A DNA stretch of 23,628 nucleotides. Source: a bacterium. GTDB lineage: Bacteria; Patescibacteriota; Minisyncoccia; UBA6257; GWB1-50-10. Below are positions 1 through 7,276 of this stretch, piece by piece; the stretch's first letter is position 1, and each line of letters starts with the position of its first letter. The stretch spans positions 1 through 23,628 of the forward strand of contig JAKAGX010000009.1 in the NCBI GenBank assembly GCA_021825465.1. Reading direction: 5' to 3'. The position numbers and the translations under genes were made by a program. Under the pieces are notes generated by a model. It was not told where the DNA came from and searched no databases. It saw nothing but the letters and a program-made list of their open reading frames with translations.

Positions 1-827
1 ACGGTCCTTTTACATCGGCCTCAAGCATTCGCGAGGCGCTCCGGATCATAAGAAAAATTTTCCCCTACGCGACGCACCCCGAGCCGAAAAAACCGCAGGC
101 GAGGGCCTGTTTCGACTACCAAATCGGCCTTTGCCCGGGAACGTGCATCGGTGCGATCTCAAGGAGGGACTATTTGAAAAACATCAAGAACATCGAACTC
201 TTCTTCGGAGGCAAAAAGGAACGGATCATAAAAAACCTCGAGCGCGAGATGAAAACGGCAAGCAAGGCATTGGACTTCGAGCGGGCAGGAGAATTGAAGC
301 GCCAGCTTTTTGCCCTCCAGCACATCCAAGACGTAGCAGTCATCTCTGATGATAAAATCCAAAATCCAAATGACAAATTCAAAAAAACGACGCGAATCGA
401 AGGGTACGATATCTCAAATATCAGTGGAGCTTCTGCTGTTGGATCGATGGTCGTTTTCACGAACAACGAACCGGACAAAAAGGAGTATCGAAAATTCAAA
501 ATTAAAACGGTTTTTCAGCCGAACGATTTCGGCATGCTTCAGGAGGTCCTGGAACGGCGCCTCAAAAATAACTGGCCGTTGCCCGACCTTTTCCTTATCG
601 ACGGCGGCAGGGGACAGGTGAGCGCCGTCCGCGGAATCCTTAGCAAGGCAGGGATCAAAATTCCGGTCATCGGCATCGTGAAGGGCCCGGAACGAAAGCG
701 AAACGACATCGTCGGAAAAATCCCGTCATTCACCGATCTTCAGACCCTCATAAAAGTACGAGACGAAGCTCATCGCTTCGCCATTGCGTACCATAAAAAG
801 GTGAGAAGCCGCGAATTTATGAATTGA
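1..827 (+). CDS. uvrC: UvrABC excinuclease subunit C, partial (N-terminus outside window)
   Basis: UvrC makes the two incisions beside a DNA lesion in nucleotide excision repair, together with UvrA and UvrB. The frame is open from base 3, so the gene starts upstream. What is visible begins just after the GIY-YIG nuclease (GPFTSASSIREALRIIRKIF), followed by a cysteine patch (ACFDYQIGLCPGTC), a UVR helix pair (LEREMKTASKALDFERA), and the RNase H-like nuclease with YDISN, LIDGGRGQ and RDEAHRFA supplying the acidic and histidine active-site residues. The protein stops about 12 residues after that histidine, so the tandem helix-hairpin-helix DNA-binding domain of E. coli UvrC is missing. Three of the four cysteines of the E. 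coli patch are present; the first is replaced. A repeat-derived linker lies at 351-389. The 3' end overlaps the convergent gene by 11 bases. Confidence 0.95.
   Translation, partial: GPFTSASSIREALRIIRKIFPYATHPEPKKPQARACFDYQIGLCPGTCIGAISRRDYLKNIKNIELFFGGKKERIIKNLEREMKTASKALDFERAGELKRQLFALQHIQDVAVISDDKIQNPNDKFKKTTRIEGYDISNISGASAVGSMVVFTNNEPDKKEYRKFKIKTVFQPNDFGMLQEVLERRLKNNWPLPDLFLIDGGRGQVSAVRGILSKAGIKIPVIGIVKGPERKRNDIVGKIPSFTDLQTLIKVRDEAHRFAIAYHKKVRSREFMN
351..389. repeat. AT-rich intragenic repeat, copy in uvrC
   Basis: The stretch contains the iterated units AAAATCC, AAAATCC, AAATGAC and AAATTC and encodes the linker DKIQNPNDKF between the UVR and RNase H-like domains of UvrC. Its base composition and wording match the elements at 7646-7673, 7895-7930 and 8123-8186. 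I recall such ATTTG-type repeats as widespread in CPR and other environmental genomes; that is from memory. Confidence 0.5.
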
Positions 828-1152
828 GGTATTTTTCGAGAGACTCGACGGCCTTGCTTTTCACCACATCGCTCTTTTCATCGGTCAATCCTTCACCCTT
901 GAACGTAGCCGAATTCAACTTAAAGAGGATGTGCCGGGCCAACAGTTCAGCGTCTCCTTTCCGGTCCTCTTCCTCCAAGCTTTTCAGCTTCGTCATAACC
1001 CGGGCATCCAAATTATGCTGCAAGATGCCGACATTCCCGGCATTCATATGCCCCAAGTTCTCTTCCTCCCCCGCGAACTCTTTAATAAGGTCTTCAGCGA
1101 CCTCATCGGGGGAAAACATCTCCTCCTGAAACCCCTTGAATTGTTCCGACAT
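817..1152 (-). CDS. Small acidic conserved-type hypothetical protein, 111 aa
   Basis: I do not recognise this protein. It is soluble, charged and probably mostly helical, rich in Glu and Lys (for example SLEEEDRKGDAELLARHIL), with no signal peptide or membrane segment. The start is set at MSEQFKG rather than the ATG 15 codons upstream because a promoter (TTGCCG, 17 bases, TATAGT) lies between them, leaving the -10 box 9 bases before this ATG and no ribosome binding site; the mRNA would be almost leaderless. The gene is transcribed alone and its last codons overlap the end of uvrC on the other strand. Confidence 0.7.
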   Translation of the reverse strand: MSEQFKGFQEEMFSPDEVAEDLIKEFAGEEENLGHMNAGNVGILQHNLDARVMTKLKSLEEEDRKGDAELLARHILFKLNSATFKGEGLTDEKSDVVKSKAVESLEKYLNS

Positions 1153-1161
1153 AGTACGGAC

Positions 1162-1190
1162 ACTATACCACTTTTCCGATAATCCGGCAA
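1162..1190 (-). promoter_or_regulatory. Sigma70-type promoter for the 111-aa gene
   Basis: On the minus strand the -35 box TTGCCG and the extended -10 box TGGTATAGT are separated by 17 bases. The -10 box ends 9 bases before the ATG at 1152, which predicts a leader of only one to three bases. Confidence 0.65.
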
Positions 1191-1201
1191 GAATCATCCC
1201 A

Positions 1202-1681
1202 CTACCGGTAGACCACTTCGATCGTCGAGTTCGGCAGGAGCGGCGTGTTTACAATGTTGGCCTCTGATTCGCCATTCAAATAAACCGAAAGGGTATGGCC
1301 GTTACCCGCTTCGTATGAATCAAATTGGGTCGCAGTGAATGTCTTGCGCCAGGCCTGAAAAAAATTCTGAAGCGTATAGGTTACATGATCATTCGTTTGG
1401 ACATATACGAGGCCGCTTGCATCTTCCGTATGGACGACCCGCAGGCAATTCCCCGGATCATGGCCGATATCGCCTGCAAGCGGATAATTCGATCCATTGA
1501 TACTGATCGAAATATGGAACGTGTAATTTTGCGTAACGGATTCCGTCGGATTGAAGCAGGGCACCGTCGGGAGCCCCAAAAAACTCGACTGGGTCTCGGC
1601 ATTCCTGAAAAACACGACAGCGAGAATAAAGACGCCGGCGAGGGGCAAAACGATGAGCCAATGATGTTTTTGCACGTTCAT
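1202..1681 (-). CDS. Membrane-anchored extracytoplasmic protein, 159 aa
   Basis: An N-terminal hydrophobic segment (about residues 8-26, HWLIVLPLAGVFILAVVFF) anchors a beta-rich domain outside the cell. The domain reads like a small family I recall with the pattern IxINGxxxxLxxDIG, then H-T-x-D-x-SGxxxV and FTLxxFFxxW, ending in VYLNGE. Here it appears as ISINGSNYPL, HTEDASGLVYV, YTLQNFFQAW and LSVYLNGE. In relatives recalled from memory the HTHD and IHIE histidines suggest metal binding; here only one histidine of each pair remains. Function is not established. The gene starts 4 bases after the DoxX-like gene and is surely cotranscribed with it. Confidence 0.75.
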   Translation of the reverse strand: MNVQKHHWLIVLPLAGVFILAVVFFRNAETQSSFLGLPTVPCFNPTESVTQNYTFHISISINGSNYPLAGDIGHDPGNCLRVVHTEDASGLVYVQTNDHVTYTLQNFFQAWRKTFTATQFDSYEAGNGHTLSVYLNGESEANIVNTPLLPNSTIEVVYR

Positions 1682-1685
1682 ATTT

Positions 1686-2759
1686 CTAATTTGCGGAAGC
1701 GGGAAGTTGCTTGCGCTTTAAAAGCCGCCTGATCCGCGGAACGATCCTTGCGTCGAGCGTCCACCGGTCGCCCGAATTGATCAAGAGTGAAAAAGAAATT
1801 CCGTAAAGCATGAGATGCGGCCACAAAAGCTCGCGGAAATAGAGAATGGAGAGCGTGATGAAGATGAGCGATATGATGACGGTCCATCGCATCGCAAAAC
1901 CGAGAATGATGAAGAGACCGATCAGCATTTCCGCAACCCCCGCTCCGGCTGCAATATAGGCCGCCGTCGCATGGAAAAAGTTCACCAAGTGGTATTCGTT
2001 GTATACATCGACGGTGAGCTGTTGATGAAGGAATTTGATCGTATAACCCGCGTAGAGGAGCGCCACCCCGTAGAGAATCCGCACGATCGGCGTCTCGAGC
2101 CATTTGAAACGTTCAAGTTTTTTCACCCAAAGGTCTTTTCCGAGGATCCAGCGGTCAAAGGAGAGGTACCGCGATCCGAAAAGCAAGAGGACAATGATCT
2201 CGCCGAAATAATTGGCATACGTCGCCATATACACCCCGAACGTGAACGTAACATAAATGAACATGGCGAGCGCGATCAAAGCCGCGAGCTCGATCAAAAC
2301 GCCGAAGAGCACCATGAAGCCGACGAAGAAGAGGAGAAAACGGATGACGATGCCATAAGGCACAAGCGAGAGCGAAAGTTCGGGCCCGAGGATCGCATTG
2401 CTCATGGCGGCGTAAATGAAAGAAGCGCTGATCGCCGTACGGATGATAAGAGGACCGGCCACCTTCGCTTTCCGCACGATCCGGTCGAGGATCTCGGCCG
2501 GCTTTGACGCCGACCACAAGAAAACGAGGATATAAGAAACAAGGACCGCGAGCGCCGTCCAAAGGAACGTTTCGAGATGGGCGGGATCGACAAGGGGAGC
2601 AAAAGGGTTCTTCGCAAAAACATTGAGCCCCGCGTCGAACTGCCGCGCGGTCAAGACATATGCTTCGTGGGCCGAGGCGCCGGGTGCCATAAACAAAAAG
2701 AGCACCGTCATAAGCGCTGCCCCTCCCACCGCCAGAATCAATCGTCGTTTGATTCTCAT
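1686..2759 (-). CDS. DoxX-like polytopic membrane protein with signal peptide, 357 aa
   Basis: The N-terminus is a typical signal peptide (MRIKRRLILAVGGAALMTVL, cleavage near GASA-HEAY). The remainder contains about eight hydrophobic segments. The C-terminal half (about residues 220-340) has the four-helix arrangement of the DoxX/SURF4-like family, with RILYGVALLYAGYTIKF, GVAEMLIGLFIILGF and LMLYGISFSLLINSGDRW. DoxX-type proteins are usually linked to redox or quinone-associated membrane processes, but the substrate of this one cannot be told. It is first in an operon with the anchored 159-residue protein, which suggests both act at the outer face of the membrane. The start follows directly on an extended -10 box, giving a leaderless message. 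Confidence 0.75.
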   Translation of the reverse strand: MRIKRRLILAVGGAALMTVLFLFMAPGASAHEAYVLTARQFDAGLNVFAKNPFAPLVDPAHLETFLWTALAVLVSYILVFLWSASKPAEILDRIVRKAKVAGPLIIRTAISASFIYAAMSNAILGPELSLSLVPYGIVIRFLLFFVGFMVLFGVLIELAALIALAMFIYVTFTFGVYMATYANYFGEIIVLLLFGSRYLSFDRWILGKDLWVKKLERFKWLETPIVRILYGVALLYAGYTIKFLHQQLTVDVYNEYHLVNFFHATAAYIAAGAGVAEMLIGLFIILGFAMRWTVIISLIFITLSILYFRELLWPHLMLYGISFSLLINSGDRWTLDARIVPRIRRLLKRKQLPASAN

Positions 2760-2767
2760 CTGTTTTT

Positions 2768-2776
2768 ATTATACCA
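2768..2776 (-). promoter_or_regulatory. Extended -10 promoter of the DoxX-like operon
   Basis: The minus strand reads TGGTATAAT, a perfect -10 box with a TGn extension, 8 bases before the ATG at 2759. No good -35 box is seen, as is common for extended -10 promoters. The same bases may also serve the divergent typA gene, for which a weak TTGATT/TATACC pair is the best I can find. Confidence 0.65.
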
Positions 2777-2797
2777 TAAGGCGTCACGGACACCCAT

Positions 2798-4624
<1,827 letters not shown>

Positions 4625-4628
4625 GGCG

Positions 4629-4658
4629 TGGTATAATAAAGACAGAAAAGAAGGGAGG
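4629..4658 (+). promoter_or_regulatory. Extended -10 promoter and ribosome binding site
   Basis: TGGTATAAT at 4629-4637 directly follows the typA stop codon. GGGAGG at 4653-4658 lies 5 bases before the ATG at 4664. The predicted leader is about 20 bases, unlike the leaderless neighbours. Confidence 0.7.
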
Positions 4659-4663
4659 AAGCC

Positions 4664-4960
4664 ATGAAGACGATTGTCCTCAAGGCGGATGAGATCGACA
4701 GAATCTTCGGGAAGGGAACGAGTTTCCTTAAGGCAAAGAAGGTGAGAATTCTCGTTCACAAACTGATCGTGACTCAGCTGCAATACAACGACTTCAAACT
4801 CCTAAATTTTGAAAAATCGTATCTTCGGAAATCCAGAGAGAAGCCATACGTGTTCGAAGTCGACTTGGCCGAAAACAATTCGAAATCCGGCATCGCCTTC
4901 GACATCATTGCAGCCAAGATAGAGCTCCTTCTCAAGAAAGGTCCCACTCCTCCGCCATAA
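4664..4960 (+). CDS. Small hypothetical protein, 98 aa
   Basis: I do not recognise this basic, soluble protein. It has an amphipathic N-terminal half (KADEIDRIFGKGTSFLKAKK) and a strand-helix C-terminal part (YVFEVDLAENNSKSGIAF then DIIAAKIELLLKKG), and ends in a short proline tail. It has its own promoter, a strong GGGAGG ribosome binding site and its own terminator, so it is a complete one-gene unit. It shares this build with the genes at 11231, 14018 and 15894. Confidence 0.65.
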   Translation: MKTIVLKADEIDRIFGKGTSFLKAKKVRILVHKLIVTQLQYNDFKLLNFEKSYLRKSREKPYVFEVDLAENNSKSGIAFDIIAAKIELLLKKGPTPPP

Positions 4961-4963
4961 GCC

Positions 4964-4990
4964 GGGCTTGTCGTCGCAAGACACAAGCCC
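4964..4990 (+). terminator. Inverted repeat, possible terminator of the 98-aa gene
   Basis: GGGCTTGT (4964-4971) and ACAAGCCC (4983-4990) form an 8-base-pair stem with an 11-base loop, 3 bases after the stop codon. The following stretch has only scattered T residues, so termination may be weak. Confidence 0.5.
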
Positions 4991-4998
4991 GCTTCCAT

Positions 4999-5027
4999 TT
5001 CTCAAGATGTCCCATCCGGGGTAAAAT
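4999..5027 (+). promoter_or_regulatory. Promoter of the nuclease gene
   Basis: TTCTCA, 17 bases, TAAAAT. The -10 box ends 6 bases before the ATG at 5034, so the message would begin at or next to the start codon. Confidence 0.5.
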
Positions 5028-5033
5028 AAATAT

Positions 5034-5789
5034 ATGTCCATCTATTACACAGCACAGCGAAAGACGAGGATCTTCGACCCGTCGGCGGAGGAACCCTTTT
5101 TGATATCCCGAAGCGGCATCGAGCTTTTTATGGAATGTCCCCGGTGCTTTTATCTCGACAAACGGAAGGGCGTTGCCCGGCCGAACGGATTCCCGTTCAG
5201 CCTGAACAATGCCGTCGACGCGCTTTTGAAAAAAGAATTCGACATTCACCGGGCAGCCGGCTCAAAACATCCGCTCGTGAAAGCGTACGGCATCGATGCA
5301 ATTCCGTATGCCGACGAACGATTGGAGGAGTGGCGCGACTCGCGGACGCGGGGCATTAAATTCGTGCATGAACCGACCAATCTTGCGATCCACGGAGGTA
5401 TCGACGACATTTGGATAAATCCTCAAGACGAACTTCACATCGTCGACTACAAAGCGACATCGAAAAGCGGGGAGGTGAATCTGGATGCCGACTGGCAAAT
5501 ATCGTACAAGCGGCAGGTGGAGGTCTACCAATGGCTCTTCCGGAAAAACGGATTCAAGGTTTCGGATACCGCATACTTCGTCTATTGCAACGGGAACGCC
5601 GACAAAGAAGCATTCGACGGTAAACTCGAATTTGACGTGAAGATCATTCCATACGTCGGGAATGACGGCTGGATCGAAAGCGCCCTCGGCGACATCAAAA
5701 AAACCTTGATGGCCGGCGAAACGCCCGACCCCGATCCGGATTGCGATTATTGCAAGTACCGGTTCGCCATGAAGCGAATTGAAAAATAG
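5034..5789 (+). CDS. PD-(D/E)XK nuclease family protein, RecB/Cas4-like, 251 aa
   Basis: The protein carries the RecB-type nuclease core: GGIDDIW (about residues 122-128) with the metal-binding aspartate, then HIVDYKAT (about 138-145) with the D-x-K pair, and a downstream QVEVYQWLFRKNGF helix carrying the conserved Q and Y. Cysteines flank the core as CPRCFYL near residue 36 and CDYCKYR near residue 239, an arrangement like the iron-sulfur staple of Cas4, AddB and related exonucleases. The product is therefore probably a DNA exonuclease or a nuclease partner in repair. No helicase or cas1/cas2 gene is nearby. It is followed after 2 bases by the next gene, forming an operon with it. The start is leaderless. 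Confidence 0.85.
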   Translation: MSIYYTAQRKTRIFDPSAEEPFLISRSGIELFMECPRCFYLDKRKGVARPNGFPFSLNNAVDALLKKEFDIHRAAGSKHPLVKAYGIDAIPYADERLEEWRDSRTRGIKFVHEPTNLAIHGGIDDIWINPQDELHIVDYKATSKSGEVNLDADWQISYKRQVEVYQWLFRKNGFKVSDTAYFVYCNGNADKEAFDGKLEFDVKIIPYVGNDGWIESALGDIKKTLMAGETPDPDPDCDYCKYRFAMKRIEK

Positions 5790-5791
5790 CC

Positions 5792-6244
5792 ATGAGCCTT
5801 AAGATCAAAACCCTTCTCATTCTTCTTGCGATCCTTATCGTGCTCTTTGCCGCCGTGAGCTTCATCGCGCCGCCGCCGGCCGATCTTAAAAACGGCGTCC
5901 TTCCTCCGGCATCGACCCAAACGACACCAACTCCAGCCCCGTCACCGACCTCGACGACTGTGACCATCGACGACAACGGGCAAACCATCGATTTGAACAT
6001 CGGAGATACATTCCTCTTGAAACTCGGCGATATGATGAACTGGAACAACATCCAGATCTCCGATCCGTCCGTCATAAGCCGCGAAGTGAATGTCATGGTC
6101 ATTCGTGGCGCGCAAGGGATCTATCGGGCACTGAAATCGGGTACAACGACCTTGACCGCACAAGGCGACCCCTTTTGCTTGCAAGCAACACCTCCCTGCG
6201 GCGCCCCCTCAAGGATGTTCTCCGTCACCGTGGACGTCCATTGA
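5792..6244 (+). CDS. Membrane-anchored extracytoplasmic protein, 150 aa
   Basis: Residues 1-26 hold a membrane anchor or uncleaved signal (IKTLLILLAILIVLFAAVSF). A Pro/Thr/Ser-rich linker follows to about residue 55, then a beta-sandwich-like domain with DNGQTIDLNIGDTFLLKLGD, WNNIQISDPSVI and GIYRALKSGTTTLTAQGDP. This layout resembles small bacterial Ig-like or chagasin-type (I42) inhibitor domains, where GD-x-F and GTTTLTA mark strands; I cannot assign it firmly. Two cysteines in the CLQATPPC loop may form a disulfide. Its start lies 2 bases after the nuclease stop. The promoter of the following RNA gene overlaps its stop codon. Confidence 0.75.
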   Translation: MSLKIKTLLILLAILIVLFAAVSFIAPPPADLKNGVLPPASTQTTPTPAPSPTSTTVTIDDNGQTIDLNIGDTFLLKLGDMMNWNNIQISDPSVISREVNVMVIRGAQGIYRALKSGTTTLTAQGDPFCLQATPPCGAPSRMFSVTVDVH

Positions 6245-6269
6245 CAAGAATACCGATTTTCAATATCCT
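6241..6269 (+). promoter_or_regulatory. Strong sigma70-type promoter for the structured RNA
   Basis: A perfect TTGACA -35 box at 6241-6246 and TATCCT at 6264-6269 are separated by exactly 17 bases. The -35 box overlaps the stop codon of the upstream gene. No open reading frame follows, which points to an RNA gene starting near 6276. Confidence 0.75.
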
Positions 6270-6275
6270 ATACGC

Positions 6276-6534
6276 ATAGCAAAGAGTTCTTTGAGATATT
6301 GCGAGGCTGCCACGAGCACCACCATGATGACGACATCGTAGTCAACGCACACCACAAATAGAAGCACCGTCTTGTGGCAGTCTCGGAATTTTCTGCACCC
6401 GGCAGCAGGACGGCTGAGGTCTTCTAAGGGACAAGAGCGACAACCAAGGGTTGTCCGTCCGAGAAGGCCTCGCCCATATGCACACCCCTCGACAATATTC
6501 CTTCACGGACGTATTGCGAGGGGTGCTTTTTTTT
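6276..6534 (+). ncRNA. Structured noncoding RNA, about 260 nt, possibly 6S RNA
   Basis: The segment has a consensus promoter, no coding frame and a strong intrinsic terminator. Visible pairings are: CAAAG/CTTTG at the 5' end; ATATTG (6296-6301) with CAATAT (6493-6498), a closing helix; CGAGGCTGCCAC (6302-6313) with GTGGCAGTCTCG (6374-6385), 12 pairs with one G-U; TGACGAC/GTAGTCA (6328-6344) with one mismatch; GGACG (6408-6412) with CGTCC (6456-6460); GACAACC/GGTTGTC (6439-6455) with an AAG loop. Compared with E. coli 6S RNA as I remember it, it shares CCGTCCGAGAAG just 3' of an apical hairpin, a TGAGATxTT-like 5' end and a CCACAA/TTGTGG hairpin. The 6S assignment is a guess. RNase P, tmRNA and SRP RNA core motifs are not seen. 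Confidence 0.6.
6483..6534 (+). terminator. Strong intrinsic terminator of the structured RNA
   Basis: CACCCCTCG-A-CAATA (6483-6497) pairs with TATTG-CGAGGGGTG (6512-6525), 14 pairs with one bulged A, followed by C and eight T residues (6527-6534). The descending arm repeats TATTGCGAGG, which also occurs at 6297-6306 near the RNA 5' end. Confidence 0.9.
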
Positions 6535-6542
6535 GATAAACT
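6514..6542 (+). promoter_or_regulatory. Putative tRNA-Gln promoter inside the terminator
   Basis: TTGCGA (6514-6519), 17 bases, TAAACT (6537-6542). The spacer is the terminator arm and its T-run. Transcription would begin about 4 bases before the tRNA. Confidence 0.45.
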
Positions 6543-6552
6543 AATGGGGCAT

Positions 6553-6623
6553 TGCGGGATCGTCTAGTGGTAGGACGTCGCGCTCTGGACGCGAAAACTG
6601 GGGTTCGAGTCCCTGTCCCGCAG
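6553..6623 (+). tRNA. tRNA-Gln (anticodon CTG)
   Basis: A complete cloverleaf can be drawn. The acceptor stem is TGCGGGA with TCCCGCA, the D arm GTC/GAC with a TAGTGGTAG loop, the anticodon stem TCGCG/CGCGA with loop CTCTGGA, and the T loop TTCGAGT. The anticodon at 6585-6587 is CTG, reading CAG. The discriminator base is G, as usual for tRNA-Gln. CCA is not encoded, so it must be added after transcription. Confidence 0.95.
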
Positions 6624-6636
6624 CAAATCAAATTCG

Positions 6637-6671
6637 GCGCACCCTTGCGGTGCGCTGGATTTGTATTTTTT
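6637..6671 (+). terminator. Intrinsic terminator after tRNA-Gln
   Basis: GCGCACC (6637-6643) and GGTGCGC (6649-6655) form a 7-base-pair stem with a 5-base loop, followed by a T-rich tail ending in six T residues. Confidence 0.8.
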
Positions 6672-6827
6672 GGATCAGGGGCTCGAACGGGAGTGGGGGA
6701 GGGAGAACATCTGGTCTCCCTTGGCGGAAACACTAAAACCGAGGGGTTTTAGGGAGCAATTTGCTGGAGAGCGAATTGCGACGTTCGATTCCCCGTCCTC
6801 TAGGAGCGAAGCGACGGAGTCCCTGCA
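6672..6827. other. Noncoding segment with three consecutive hairpins
   Basis: This stretch between the tRNA terminator and the next promoter has no supported gene. It holds GGGAGA/TCTCCC (6701-6720), CTAAAACC/GGTTTTAG (6733-6752, 4-base loop) and GCAATTTGCT/AGCGAATTGC (6756-6779, 10 pairs with one G-U, GGAG loop). A tRNA-like T loop (GTTCGATTCC) follows near 6783, but no cloverleaf closes around it. It may be a small RNA, a degenerate class II tRNA or a structured spacer. Confidence 0.4.
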
Positions 6828-6836
6828 TGGTATAAT
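6828..6836 (+). promoter_or_regulatory. Extended -10 promoter, leaderless
   Basis: TGGTATAAT followed by seven A residues and then the ATG at 6844. The first transcribed base should be at or next to the start codon. No -35 box is evident. Confidence 0.65.
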
Positions 6837-6843
6837 AAAAAAA

Positions 6844-7272
6844 ATGAGGAGGGGGATTATTTTCATACTCATCGGACTCATAATCATCCTTGTCGGATGG
6901 CTGGCTTTCCATACGGAAGAGAGTGCCGTAGAGGAACAACCGAAACCGTTCACTTCCGAGAAAGTCGACGTGTACGCGCCGCTCCCGAATTCGATCGTGG
7001 AAAGTCCGCTCGAAATAACGGGGGAGGCGAGAGGATGGTATTTCGAAGGTTCCTTCCCGGTAAAAATAACCGATGCGAACGGCAATATCCTCGGCCAAGC
7101 GCCGGCTGAAGCTCAAGGCGATTGGATGACGACCAGTTCGGTCCCGTTCAAAGCGACCATCGGATTTTCAACCTCAACGACAAAAAACGGATATTTGATA
7201 CTAGAGAAAGATAATCCGTCCGGAATGCCGGAAAAAGCTGAGTCAGTTGAAATACCCGTGAAATTTAGATAG
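6844..7272 (+). CDS. Anchored Gmad2 immunoglobulin-like domain protein, 142 aa
   Basis: A hydrophobic helix at residues 4-21 (GIIFILIGLIIILVGWLAF) tethers a Gmad2 domain (about residues 45-142) to the outside of the membrane. Diagnostic pieces are YAPLPNSIVESPLEITGEAR, FEGSFPVKITDANGNIL, GDWMTTSSVPF and LEKDNPSGMPEKAESVEIPV. Gmad2 domains occur in secreted proteins of spore formers and many CPR bacteria; their ligand is unknown to me. The start was placed at this ATG rather than in the longer frame beginning with TTG at 6661, because the frame upstream crosses the tRNA terminator and the promoter. The 3' end lies 4 bases from the convergent fmt gene. Confidence 0.85.
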   Translation: MRRGIIFILIGLIIILVGWLAFHTEESAVEEQPKPFTSEKVDVYAPLPNSIVESPLEITGEARGWYFEGSFPVKITDANGNILGQAPAEAQGDWMTTSSVPFKATIGFSTSTTKNGYLILEKDNPSGMPEKAESVEIPVKFR

Positions 7273-7276
7273 TTAT

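Noticed and set aside
6276..6534. RNase P RNA, tmRNA or SRP RNA
   Set aside because: The conserved RNase P P4 strand, the SRP GGUCAGG/GGAAGGAGCAGC loop and the tmRNA T arm with tag frame are all absent.
6672..6827. A second tRNA gene after tRNA-Gln
   Set aside because: A T-loop-like GTTCGATTCC exists, but the flanking bases form neither a T stem nor a 7-pair acceptor stem, so no cloverleaf can be drawn.
6661..6843. N-terminal extension of the Gmad2 protein from the TTG at 6661
   Set aside because: The stretch runs through the tRNA terminator tail, hairpins and the -10 box, and places about 60 polar residues before the membrane anchor.
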